Below are positions 1 through 6,679 of a stretch of 50,335 nucleotides of DNA, one piece after another. Positions within the stretch are counted from its first letter, which is position 1; the number at the start of each line of letters is the position of its first letter. The DNA comes from a virus: the IMG/VR virus record IMGVR_UViG_3300042470_000725, positions 1 through 50,335 of that record. One strand, written 5' to 3'. The translations under genes were made by a program, and so were the position numbers. The notes below the pieces were generated by a model, which made no database searches, had not been told where the DNA came from, and saw only the letters and a list, made by a program, of their open reading frames with translations.

Positions 1-81
1 CAAGCGCTGGCAATGGGTGATCCTGTCGCCCGCGACGCGCCCGACGGCCTCAAAGCCGAAGCCCTCGCCACCGTCCAGTAA
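1..81 (+). CDS. 3' end of the TetR-like regulator gene (duplicate of the end of the window)
   Basis: The reading frame enters from before base 1 and stops at TAA 79-81. It is the last 26 codons of the small HTH gene that is complete at 49963-50289, seen twice because of the terminal overlap. On the circular map it lies 12 bp upstream of the primase-helicase gene. It should be counted once. Confidence 0.85.
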   Translation, partial: QALAMGDPVARDAPDGLKAEALATVQ

Positions 82-127
82 AGAGGTTTCCGTATGGACT
101 CCCTTCCGGGAGCGCTCGCGGCGTTGG
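1..127. repeat. Terminal direct repeat, left copy (contig-circularisation overlap)
   Basis: These 127 bases are identical to the last 127 bases of the window. A perfect repeat of this exact length is the usual trace of a de Bruijn assembly with k=127 closing a circle, so I read it as evidence of a circular map or a circularly permuted packaged genome rather than a biological terminal repeat. A true short terminal redundancy cannot be excluded from sequence alone. Confidence 0.9.
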
Positions 128-2427
128 CGGCGAGTGCGCAATTTGTCACGTGGTACGCCTACCCGTCCGCCACGCGGCCGGGAAAGATGGATAAGATTCC
201 GACGCTTTGGCATAGCGGCGCGCCCTGTAACGCGCACGAGCCGGGCAATTGGACAGACGCGGCGACCGCCGTCGCGACGCAGCACCTAGCCGATCGCGGT
301 CACGGCGCGGGCATCGGCTTTGTCTTTACCGACGCGGATCCATTCTTCTGCTGCGACGTTGACGGCGCGCACGACGGGACCGATTGGTCGCCTTTAGCGC
401 TCGAGCTGGTCGGAAGGTTCCCGGGCGCGGCCGTGGAAGTCTCGCACTCCGGCCGTGGCCTGCACATTATCGGCCGGCTCACCGGGGCCCCGCCGCCGCA
501 CAGTACGAAGAACGTCGGGCTCAATATGGAGCTCTACACGGCGCGCCGCTTTATCGCGCTCACCGGGACGCACGCGCACGGCGACGCCGGCACGGACCAT
601 ACCGCCGCCTTTGCCGCCACCGTCGCCCAATACTTCGCGCCGACGGCCGGGACGGGGGTCACGGCGGGCGAGTGGACAACCGGCCCCGTGGCGGAATGGG
701 GCGGGCCCGAAGACGACGAGACCTTGATAGCCCGTGCCCTAAAGGCGAGCGACAACAGCTCGCGGGCAGTCTTCGGCGGGCAGGGATACACGTTCCGCCA
801 GCTCTGGACGGCGGACGTACCGCACGACGCCCGGAGCGAGTGCGATCAAGCCCTAGCCGGGCACTTGGCATTCTGGACGGGCAAAGACTGCGCACGGATT
901 GAACGGCTCATGAGAGCGTCGCCGTCGTACCGGGATAAATGGGACTCGCCGGCCCATGCCAACTATCTCGCGACCACGATCCTCAAAGCCTGCAGCTACG
1001 TGACCAACGTCGCCGTCGATCTCCGGGCGGCGCGGGCGTCGGATCCAGACGGGCCCGGGGACTTTGTCGACCCGTCGCAACAGCTCGCGTTTTTTGACGG
1101 ATGCACGTACATTCTGCAGGAGCTCGAGATTTACGACGCCAAGCGCAACCGGCTCATGAATCGCGAGGCGTTTGACGTGTTGTTTGGCGGCCGGGTGTTT
1201 GTCATAGACGCGGCCGGCGAGAAGGTGAGCGACAGCGCGTACAAGTGCTTGACGCAGTCGCGCGTTAACCGCCCCCGCATCGTCGACGACCTTTGCTTCC
1301 GGCCCGGGCTGGCGACTGGCGAGATCGTCCGGGAAGGGCCGTGGTCGGCCGTCAACACGTACGCCCCTTACGTCTGCGTCGCGACGCCCGGGGACGCCTC
1401 CCGTTGGCTTAGGCATCTTGCCCTAATGCTTCCCGACGCGGCCGATGCGCGGATTCTCATTGAGTACCTTGCGCGGGCCGTCCAATTCCCGGGCGTTAAA
1501 ATCCCGTGGTGGCCCGTGCTGCAGGGCGTCAAGGGTAACGGCAAGACACTTATCGCCGTCGTTATGGAGTACCTATTCGGCGAGACTTACACGTATCGAC
1601 CCAATACCGCCGCCCTTGCCCGTGACGGGATGAAATTTAACAAATGGCTGTCCCGCAAGTTATGGGTCACGCTTGACGAGCTCGCCCTGCACGACAAGCG
1701 GGGCTTCATGGAAGAGCTGAAGCCGATCGTTACCGAAGCCCGCGTGACCTATGAGGCGAAGGGCGTCGACCCGGTCATGGGCGACAATACCGCCAACGGG
1801 ATCATCTTGACGAACCACAAGGACGGCTTGCCGCTCACGGACGGGGAACGGCGATACGCGGTGTTTTATTGTGCGCAGCAAAGTGAAGCCGACCTTATCC
1901 GGGACGGCATGACGCAGGCGTATTTTGACGACTTCCTAGCGTGGCTGCAGGGCGGGGGCTTTGCGCACATAGCGCACTACCTGCAGACCTATCCGCTCCC
2001 GGCCGTGCTCCCCAATCGCGCGCCCAAGACGTCCGCCACGGCCGAAGCCATTACGCAGGGGCTAGGGACGGCGGAACAGCTCGTGCAGGACGCGATCGAA
2101 GAGGGGCGGCAAGGCTTTGCGGGCGGATGGGTCTCGAGCCACTATCTCGACCTACTGCTGGACGCGCGGCGCATCAAGATACCCCTAAACAAGCGGCGCG
2201 GCATGATGCAATCGCTTGGCTTCGACTGGCATCCTTGCCTCCCTGACGGCCGCGTTCATGAGCCCGTCGCCCCCGACGGCCGGCGGTCAAAGCTTTACGT
2301 CCGGCCCGGGCATCTATCCCTGCAGCTCACCGACCCGGCCGCCGTGGCGCGGGCCTATACGGCGGCTCAAACCGTGTCAGCGTTTGGCGCGGCGGGCGCG
2401 GTAATTAGTATCAATAATAACCGTTGA
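94..2427 (+). CDS. Primase-polymerase / SF3-type helicase (DUF5906-like)
   Basis: Replication initiator of 777 residues, expected to prime DNA and unwind the fork. The N-terminal third looks like a bifunctional primase-polymerase: an acidic D88-V-D90 metal pair, then an S-H-S-G-R-G-L-H motif at about 117-124, matching the DxD and sxH motifs of that family. The C-terminal half has a Walker A G-V-K-G-N-G-K-T (478-485) and an acidic L-D528-E529 as Walker B, followed by the NxxDGLP-type segment seen in DUF5906/D5-like phage helicases. ATG 94 follows AAAGAGG at a good distance. The gene lies just downstream of the TetR-like gene on the circle and its TGA stop sits inside the -35 box of the next promoter. 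The family call is firm; enzymatic details are inferred. Confidence 0.9.
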   Translation: MDSLPGALAALAASAQFVTWYAYPSATRPGKMDKIPTLWHSGAPCNAHEPGNWTDAATAVATQHLADRGHGAGIGFVFTDADPFFCCDVDGAHDGTDWSPLALELVGRFPGAAVEVSHSGRGLHIIGRLTGAPPPHSTKNVGLNMELYTARRFIALTGTHAHGDAGTDHTAAFAATVAQYFAPTAGTGVTAGEWTTGPVAEWGGPEDDETLIARALKASDNSSRAVFGGQGYTFRQLWTADVPHDARSECDQALAGHLAFWTGKDCARIERLMRASPSYRDKWDSPAHANYLATTILKACSYVTNVAVDLRAARASDPDGPGDFVDPSQQLAFFDGCTYILQELEIYDAKRNRLMNREAFDVLFGGRVFVIDAAGEKVSDSAYKCLTQSRVNRPRIVDDLCFRPGLATGEIVREGPWSAVNTYAPYVCVATPGDASRWLRHLALMLPDAADARILIEYLARAVQFPGVKIPWWPVLQGVKGNGKTLIAVVMEYLFGETYTYRPNTAALARDGMKFNKWLSRKLWVTLDELALHDKRGFMEELKPIVTEARVTYEAKGVDPVMGDNTANGIILTNHKDGLPLTDGERRYAVFYCAQQSEADLIRDGMTQAYFDDFLAWLQGGGFAHIAHYLQTYPLPAVLPNRAPKTSATAEAITQGLGTAEQLVQDAIEEGRQGFAGGWVSSHYLDLLLDARRIKIPLNKRRGMMQSLGFDWHPCLPDGRVHEPVAPDGRRSKLYVRPGHLSLQLTDPAAVARAYTAAQTVSAFGAAGAVISINNNR

Positions 2428-2452
2428 CGGGGGCGTCATAAGCGCTTAGTGT
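2424..2452 (+). promoter_or_regulatory. Sigma70-like promoter with TGACG/CGTCA dyad
   Basis: TTGACG (2424-2429), a 17-bp spacer and TAGTGT (2447-2452). The -35 box contains the TGA stop of the primase gene. TGACG and CGTCA flank four G bases, forming a small dyad followed by TAAG. The same arrangement occurs at 6288. It should drive the DUF3560 gene at 2481. Confidence 0.55.
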
Positions 2453-2480
2453 TCCCTTGCAAGACAGGGAGACAGAGACC

Positions 2481-3263
2481 ATGACGAACCGTTACGAAGA
2501 GAGACTTATCGCCCGGGCCGCACGGCTCGAGGCGCGCGCCGACAAACTGGCGGCGGAAGGGCACGCCCGGATTGACCGGGCCAAGGGCATCGCAAGCCAT
2601 ATCCCCTTCGGGCAGCCAATCCTTGTCGGACACCATTCCGAAGGCCGGGCGCGCCGGGACGCAGAGCGAATCCATACCAACTTCGACAAGGGCTTTCAGG
2701 CCCTCTCCGCAAGCAAGGCGGTCGCGGCCAAGGCTGCAGCGGTCGGGACGGGCGGAATCAGCTCCGATGATCCGGACGCCCTCGTGAAGCTCCGGGCAGA
2801 GCTGGCGGACGTCCAGAAGCGCCAAGAGCGCATGAAGGCGACCAACGTCACGATTCGCAAGCACAAGGCCGACCCGGTCCCGGCTCTGGTCGCCATGGGC
2901 TACAGCGAAGACAAGGCCCGGGCGCTGATCAAGCCGGACTTTTGCGGCCGGGTCGGATATCCCGACTACGCCCTGACGAACAACAGCGCCAACGGCCGGC
3001 GCATCGCAAAGCGGATTGCGCAGCTCGAGGCGAGGGCCGGGCAAGTCGAGAGCGTGACCGTCACGGCGGGGGTCCGCGTCGTTGAGAACGTCGACGACAA
3101 TCGCCTGCAGCTCTTCTTTCCGGACAAGCCGTCCGACGGTGTTCGCGCCGATCTCAAAGCCCGGGGCTTCCGCTGGTCGCCGACCGCCGGGGCATGGCAA
3201 CGCCAGCTCAACAACGCCGCCCGCTTCGCCGCAAAATGCGTGCTTGACCGGGTCGGGAATTAA
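2481..3263 (+). CDS. DUF3560 family protein
   Basis: 260 residues. The N-terminal part (about 1-85: long charged helices, then GQPILVGHHSEGRARRD) matches the DUF3560 family found on phages and plasmids, whose function is unknown. A middle part has a CGRVGYPDYAL segment, and the C-terminus has a compact RWSPTAGAWQRQL segment typical of these proteins. ATG 2481 is chosen over the upstream in-frame TTG 2457 because it follows a GGGAGAC ribosome-binding site, used in front of many genes here. The gene stands alone behind its own promoter, and its stop falls in the operator dyad of the next promoter. Role probably early and DNA-associated, but unproven. Confidence 0.8.
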   Translation: MTNRYEERLIARAARLEARADKLAAEGHARIDRAKGIASHIPFGQPILVGHHSEGRARRDAERIHTNFDKGFQALSASKAVAAKAAAVGTGGISSDDPDALVKLRAELADVQKRQERMKATNVTIRKHKADPVPALVAMGYSEDKARALIKPDFCGRVGYPDYALTNNSANGRRIAKRIAQLEARAGQVESVTVTAGVRVVENVDDNRLQLFFPDKPSDGVRADLKARGFRWSPTAGAWQRQLNNAARFAAKCVLDRVGN

Positions 3264-3276
3264 GCGTACAGATAAC
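3244..3276 (+). promoter_or_regulatory. Promoter with GTAC-centred operator dyad
   Basis: TTGACC (3244-3249), a 17-bp spacer and TACAGA (3267-3272). The 18-bp site ATTAAGCGTACAGATAAC at 3259-3276 overlaps the -10 box and matches sites at 15556, 16541, 39658, 40261 and 40669. A repressor bound here would block the promoter of the small-gene operon 3300-4383. Confidence 0.6.
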
Positions 3277-3299
3277 TCGCACTCAAGGGAGACAGCAAA

Positions 3300-3380
3300 A
3301 TGATCTGGTTTCTGGTTCTAGTCGTGGCGGCGGTCGCTTTCGCCGGCGCGGAAATTGCTTGGCGCGGGAGGGCCTTCTAA
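3300..3380 (+). CDS. 26-residue single-pass membrane peptide
   Basis: A very short gene, ATG 3300 to TAA 3378-3380, behind AAGGGAGAC. The product begins MIWFLVLVVAAVAFAGAEIAW and ends RGRAF: one hydrophobic helix with a basic tail, so probably an inner-membrane peptide. Its stop overlaps the next ATG by one base (TAATG), which with the ribosome-binding site supports real translation. It is the first gene after the 3244 promoter. Function unknown. Confidence 0.6.
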   Translation: MIWFLVLVVAAVAFAGAEIAWRGRAF

Positions 3381-3568
3381 TGCGGGAAGAGCTGCAAGCC
3401 CTCGCACGGGATCTCGAGAAGTGCGACCTTGGCCTAGCCGTCGCCAAGGGCAAGCTGCGCAAGCGGTACGCCGCACACCGGGCCGCGTGCATGGCCCGGA
3501 TCAATGAGCTGGACCCGGTCGGGCCCGGCATGACGGACGAAGAGCTTTTGAGGGAGCTGCAGGCATGA
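3380..3568 (+). CDS. Small helical protein, unknown function
   Basis: 62 residues, starting MREELQALARDLEKC: charged and almost wholly helical. ATG 3380 overlaps the stop of the membrane peptide, and its own stop overlaps the next start by ATGA, so it is translationally coupled in the small-gene operon. No recognised family. Confidence 0.65.
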   Translation: MREELQALARDLEKCDLGLAVAKGKLRKRYAAHRAACMARINELDPVGPGMTDEELLRELQA

Positions 3569-3756
3569 CCGACGAACAAATCAGATATCTCGCGCGGCGA
3601 CTGGACAGCCGTTTAGGCTACGGGGTCTGGCGTCTCGAGTCATGGATACGCGAGGATCTGGCGGGAATGCCAGAGGATCCGGAGCTGCGCAAAACCCTGC
3701 AGGATGCCGCCAAGGCCCTGCAGGACGCCCGGGCGCGATTGGAGGCGCGCGCATGA
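3565..3756 (+). CDS. Small helical protein, unknown function
   Basis: 63 residues, MTDEQIRYLARRLDSRLGYG, then a helical, Arg/Ala-rich C-terminus (KALQDARARLEARA) that may form a coiled coil. Coupled on both sides by ATGA overlaps. No recognised family. Confidence 0.65.
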   Translation: MTDEQIRYLARRLDSRLGYGVWRLESWIREDLAGMPEDPELRKTLQDAAKALQDARARLEARA

Positions 3757-3965
3757 TCACGTTCGAGCTGCGCACCGTCACGGGGCGCGTCATTGAGACC
3801 GTCGACCGGGCGGACCGGGCTAAGGAGCTGGCGACATACCATGCGGACCGTATCGGGATAACCGTCACGGTCTATAGGGTCACGGTTCGGGAGACCGCCA
3901 TATGCTCCGCGCCGGCCCGTATGCCCTACGCGCCTGCAGAGCCGGGCAGGAGCGCCACGCCATGA
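3753..3965 (+). CDS. Small paralogue 1 of three (beta-alpha-beta-like)
   Basis: 70 residues. Pattern: strand with FELRTVTGRVIET, helix RADRAKELATYHADR, strand ITVTVYRV, then a proline-rich tail. The next two genes repeat this order, so all three look like tandem duplicates. ATG 3753 overlaps the previous stop. The fold resembles small ligand- or protein-binding ferredoxin-like units, but the function is unknown. Confidence 0.65.
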   Translation: MITFELRTVTGRVIETVDRADRAKELATYHADRIGITVTVYRVTVRETAICSAPARMPYAPAEPGRSATP

Positions 3966-4171
3966 GCGGGCCCCTTGTGCGATACGAGCTTTGCGATCGC
4001 CTTGGCCGCGTCGTTGTGAGCACCCCGACTTTTGGTCTCGCCGTCGACGTCGCCAAGGCGATCGCCAATAAGGACGGCCAAGCCGTGACCATACGCGCCG
4101 CCCGGCCCGTAGCGGTCATTGTTCCGGATAGCTTGCCGTACGGGCCGGCACGGCGGGCGGTGACGATATGA
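3962..4171 (+). CDS. Small paralogue 2 of three
   Basis: 69 residues from ATG 3962, which shares ATGA with the preceding stop; an upstream in-frame ATG at 3902 lies inside the previous gene and lacks this coupling. YELCDRLGRVVVST, then helix VDVAKAIANKDGQA, then strand VTIRAARPVAVIV follows the same layout as its neighbours. Function unknown. Confidence 0.65.
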   Translation: MSGPLVRYELCDRLGRVVVSTPTFGLAVDVAKAIANKDGQAVTIRAARPVAVIVPDSLPYGPARRAVTI

Positions 4172-4383
4172 GCGAGCGCCGGGTATTTTACGAAGTGCAT
4201 GAAGTTGGTTTCGGCATTCTCACTACGATCTATGTCGCCAATAGCGAGGCGCGGGCTCTCGAATACGCTACGGAAATGGCGAACCGACGACGGGCGACCA
4301 TGAAAGTCGTTCGCGTCGTGGCGCTCGCCGACGTGACCTTTACGGTCGCCCCGGACTATGGGCCGAAGCCCGAACCTAGATAG
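4168..4383 (+). CDS. Small paralogue 3 of three
   Basis: 71 residues: FYEVHEVGFGILTTIYV, then helix EARALEYATEMANRRRA, then strand TMKVVRVVAL. Same architecture as the two preceding genes and coupled by ATGA. It is the last gene of the small-gene operon; its end overlaps the convergent zinc-module gene by 8 bp. Function unknown. Confidence 0.65.
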   Translation: MSERRVFYEVHEVGFGILTTIYVANSEARALEYATEMANRRRATMKVVRVVALADVTFTVAPDYGPKPEPR

Positions 4384-5155
4384 GCCGCTTGCGGGGCACG
4401 CCGTAAGCATTGAGGCATGTCAGACACCCCCCGTGGCGCACGCTATGGGGGGTTTTACCATGAGTGGCGCATAGACCCTCAAAGCTCGTCAAACCCGCCC
4501 TACGGGCCGCCGCTCGCGCCGTGTCGGCATCCTGCACGCCCCGGACCATGCCGGCCGACGTAAAGCACGTGAGGCACTTCCCGTGGCGCACACTATGCGC
4601 CGTGTTGTCGTGGATTTCGCATCGGCCGACATAGGACGTCTTATGCTCCCGGCGCGCCACGGCCCGGGGATTGTCGTCCTGCAGGGGCCCGCCGGGCGTC
4701 TCGTACTCTCGAGGCGCGCCGCCAAAGGTAAAGCACTTGAGACATTTACCGTGGCGCACGCCGTAAGGCGTCGGGCCGTGACGCCGACAAAACCCGTCGT
4801 ACGTTTTGCGGCCCGCCGTCCGCGCTTTGAACCGCAGGCTGGTTTTGTCGATCGCCAGAGCCGCCCGGAACGTCCCGGCCGTCGTAAAGCACGTCAAACA
4901 TTTGCCGCTCGCGACGCTATGGGGGACGGTAATATGAATCGGACAGTAGTCGATATACGTCGGCAAATTAGCGGCGCGAGCCCGGGAACGGTCCGGGTTA
5001 ATTACTGGACGCCCGGGACTTGACGGATCGCACTCTAGGCATTTTCCCGTCTTGGTCCGGAAGCGCGTAATTCCATGCACGGCGCACACGTGGACAAATT
5101 GCCGTAACTTTCGCTCGCGGCTCATGACGCGCGTTACGGCAAAAGAAAGCTGCAT
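4376..5155 (-). CDS. Protein of five tandem zinc modules (CxxH...CxxC)
   Basis: 259 residues made of five repeats of about 45-50 residues. Each has a C-x2-H pair, about 11-13 residues, then a C-x2-C pair, in the style of C..HG.TPHSVRHGKCLTCF; the last three are closest to one another. Each module should bind one zinc ion, so the protein likely contacts nucleic acid in a multivalent way. Start uncertain: ATG 5155 and ATG 5125 have no clear ribosome-binding site, while AGGAG at 5211-5215 sits seven bases before an in-frame ATT (5203). The gene faces the small-gene operon and lies next to the candidate origin. No named family recognised. Confidence 0.7.
   Translation of the reverse strand: MQLSFAVTRVMSRERKLRQFVHVCAVHGITRFRTKTGKCLECDPSSPGRPVINPDRSRARAANLPTYIDYCPIHITVPHSVASGKCLTCFTTAGTFRAALAIDKTSLRFKARTAGRKTYDGFCRRHGPTPYGVRHGKCLKCFTFGGAPREYETPGGPLQDDNPRAVARREHKTSYVGRCEIHDNTAHSVRHGKCLTCFTSAGMVRGVQDADTARAAARRAGLTSFEGLCATHGKTPHSVRHGGCLTCLNAYGVPRKRPI
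4426..4456 (+). terminator. Possible rho-independent terminator for the small-gene operon
   Basis: ACCCCCC (4426-4432) pairs with GGGGGGT (4447-4453) around a 14-base loop and is followed by TTTT on the plus strand, 43 bp after the last plus-strand stop. It lies within the coding sequence of the opposing zinc-module gene, so the structure may partly reflect its coding repeats. Confidence 0.45.
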
Positions 5156-5270
5156 TGAGGCGATTTTCTGAATTAACGCCTCGTCGTCGTTGGTTCTGGA
5201 AATGGGAATTCTCCTGTATTTTCAATGGTCGCGGGACTTCCAGAACGAAACACGTCCTTAGCCGTTCGGC

Positions 5271-5372
5271 ATAGATATATTAAGCGGTACGCATACTCGA
5301 TCCACATGCGTGTTGCAAGCACCGTGCACGCGTGCATGTGGAAGGATGATGCATACCCTTTAATATATCTAT
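5271..5372. repeat. Nested inverted repeat (potential cruciform)
   Basis: The outer arms ATAGATATATTAA (5271-5283) and TTAATATATCTAT (5360-5372) are perfect 13-bp inverses. Inside them GGTACGCAT pairs imperfectly with ATGCATACC. The inner arms TCCACATGC (5301-5309) and GCATGTGGA (5334-5342) are perfect 9-bp inverses. Three nested stems in 102 bp in a GC-rich genome are unlikely to be accidental. Confidence 0.75.
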
Positions 5373-5396
5373 CAGAATTCCCTTAGAAGGTAAAAA

Positions 5397-5489
5397 GTGC
5401 TGGAAGTGCTGGAAGAGACGCTAAAAACCTAAGCAAAACAAGGCGTTGCGCGTTCCAGTACGTTCTGGAAGGTGCTGGAAGTGCTGGAA
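5397..5489 (+). repeat. GTGCTGGAA iterons
   Basis: Four direct copies of GTGCTGGAA lie as two adjacent pairs at 5397-5414 and 5472-5489. Related TTCTGGAA/TTCCAG elements lie at 5194-5201, 5238-5245 (inverted), 5453-5458 (inverted) and 5463-5470. The spacing and paired layout resemble protein-binding iterons. Confidence 0.7.
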
Positions 5490-5541
5490 ATGGCGTGACC
5501 CTCTTGCCGTGGCGGGCCGGGCGGGGCATTTAAGCTTCGTC

Positions 5542-6291
5542 ATGTTGACGGAAAAACAGGAAGCTTACGCACGGCATTACGCGCGGTTTGGCAATTCCGC
5601 CGCCGCGTACATGAGCGCCTATGCCGCCAAGGATTCCCTACCCTCAACAATTGCTAGCGAGGGCTCGCGGCTTCGGGCGCACCCAGCCGTAGCCGCAAGG
5701 ATAGCGGAATTACGGGAAGCGGCGACCGCAACGGCCGACGTGACCCTTGATCTCAAACAAATCTTCGCCAAGCTTTGCCTGCAGGTGGTGACGGACCCGC
5801 GCGAGCTCATGACGCTGCGCACCGGCAACTGTCGCTACTGCAATGGCGAAGCGTTTGCGTATCGTTGGCGCGATGGGCCCGAATATCAGAAGGCCCTTGT
5901 CGAGTGGCAACGTCTCGCTGAAAAGGGCGTGGTCGAAGATATGCCCGGCTGCGAAGGTGGCTTCGGGTGGCGGCCCTTTCATCCCCCGAATCCGGAATGC
6001 CCGGAGTGCGGCGGCGGCGGAACGGTCCATGGGTCGCACAAGGCTACGGACGAATACAGCCCGGGCGCGGCGGCCCTGTACGAAGGTTTCAAACAAACCG
6101 CGCACGGTATCGAGCTCAAGACGGCGGACCGTCAAAAGTCCATGGAAATGCTCGTGCGTATGCTTGGGGGCTTCGACGACAAGCTAGAGCTCAAGGGCCA
6201 ACTGGCGGCGACGATCAAGGCGGCGGTCGCGGTCGCCAGCGACCAACACACGGCCGCCAGCATGTACGCCGAAATGCTCAAAGGCCGTTGA
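5542..6291 (+). CDS. terS: Terminase small subunit
   Basis: 249 residues. The N-terminus (MLTEKQEAYARHYARFGNSA, then AYMSAY and a helix with HPAVAARIAELR) is the helix-turn-helix DNA-recognition region of the terminase_2 type small subunits that select phage DNA for packaging. A middle insert has CRYC (about 96-99) and CPEC about 55 residues later, a probable zinc site common in these proteins. A C-terminal helical part would form the oligomer or contact the large subunit. ATG 5542 begins the conserved region; extension to 5446 would read through the iterons. Its TGA stop lies in the next -35 box. Confidence 0.88.
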   Translation: MLTEKQEAYARHYARFGNSAAAYMSAYAAKDSLPSTIASEGSRLRAHPAVAARIAELREAATATADVTLDLKQIFAKLCLQVVTDPRELMTLRTGNCRYCNGEAFAYRWRDGPEYQKALVEWQRLAEKGVVEDMPGCEGGFGWRPFHPPNPECPECGGGGTVHGSHKATDEYSPGAAALYEGFKQTAHGIELKTADRQKSMEMLVRMLGGFDDKLELKGQLAATIKAAVAVASDQHTAASMYAEMLKGR

Positions 6292-6316
6292 CGCCCGCGT
6301 CATAACCGGCTAGCCG
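6288..6316 (+). promoter_or_regulatory. Sigma70-like promoter with TGACG/CGTCA dyad
   Basis: TTGACG (6288-6293) overlaps the terS stop, followed by a 17-bp spacer and TAGCCG (6311-6316). TGACG-CCCG-CGTCATAA copies the element at 2424. It precedes the 21-residue peptide and the GapR-like gene. The -10 match is weak. Confidence 0.45.
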
Positions 6317-6341
6317 TAGCGGACAGCAACGGGAGACTGCA

Positions 6342-6407
6342 ATGGTTTATGTTCCGCCCTATGGCCTAACCGCGTGGTGGGTGCGCTGGTACCGGGTGTT
6401 CAAATGA
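6342..6407 (+). CDS. 21-residue aromatic-rich peptide
   Basis: ATG 6342 behind CGGGAGAC encodes MVYVPPYGLTAWWVRWYRVF plus Lys, ending at TGA 6405-6407, where ATGA overlaps the GapR-like gene. It may be a translated leader that couples ribosomes into the next gene or a small membrane-active peptide. The gene call rests on the ribosome-binding site and overlap only. Confidence 0.5.
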   Translation: MVYVPPYGLTAWWVRWYRVFK

Positions 6408-6679
6408 CGGACGGCGCGCACAACAGCGGGGACGTCATACCCCTTACGGCCGCGACGCAGCTCCGGACAATTCTCGAGCGCATCGAACGGCTCGAGGAGG
6501 ACAAGGCCGCCGTTATGGCGGATCTCAAGGAGGTTTACGCGGAAGCCAAAGGCAACGGCTTTGACGCGAAGATTCTCCGCAAAGTCGTGCGGCTGCGGAA
6601 ACAGGACAAGGCGAAGCGCGACGAAGAGCAAGCGCTTGTCGACCTGTACCTAGACGCGATCGACGGGGGCGACTCGTGA
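6404..6679 (+). CDS. GapR-like DNA-binding protein (DUF2312)
   Basis: 91 residues. The segment from LRTILERIERLEEDKAAVMA through VYAEAKGNGFDAKILRKVVR and LRKQDKAKRDEEQALVDLYL is the DUF2312/GapR domain over its full length. In Caulobacter, GapR is a nucleoid protein that binds overtwisted AT-rich DNA ahead of forks and transcription and stimulates topoisomerases. A phage copy could aid replication of its own DNA or compete with the host protein. ATG 6404 (ATGA overlap) is preferred over GTG 6374. GapR is typical of alphaproteobacteria, which is the main clue to the host. Confidence 0.88.
   Translation: MTDGAHNSGDVIPLTAATQLRTILERIERLEEDKAAVMADLKEVYAEAKGNGFDAKILRKVVRLRKQDKAKRDEEQALVDLYLDAIDGGDS

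Larger units (their letters stand above)
5156..5541. other. AT-rich non-coding region: candidate replication origin or packaging site
   Basis: This 386-bp stretch holds no convincing gene and is the longest gene-free interval. It is far richer in A+T than its surroundings. It contains a nested inverted repeat (5271-5372) and eight copies of a CTGGAA core in both orientations. It sits between the zinc-module gene (minus) and the small terminase gene (plus). Iterons plus AT-rich DNA plus a hairpin are what an origin shows; iterons beside terS are also what a pac or cos recognition site shows. I cannot choose between these. Confidence 0.55.

Noticed and set aside
1-127. Biological terminal repeat or attachment site
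   Set aside because: The exact 127-bp length is better explained by assembler k-mer overlap, and no integrase gene is present.
4583-5023. 146-residue open frame on the plus strand
   Set aside because: It competes with the zinc-module gene; the regular cysteine/histidine spacing in five repeats on the minus strand is far stronger evidence of coding.
5397-5489. CRISPR-like repeats
   Set aside because: The repeated unit is only 9 bp, in adjacent pairs with no regular spacers, and there are no cas genes.
5446-5541. N-terminal extension of the small terminase gene
   Set aside because: It would translate the CTGGAA iterons into a Trp/Lys/Cys repeat unlike any small terminase; homology begins at ATG 5542.
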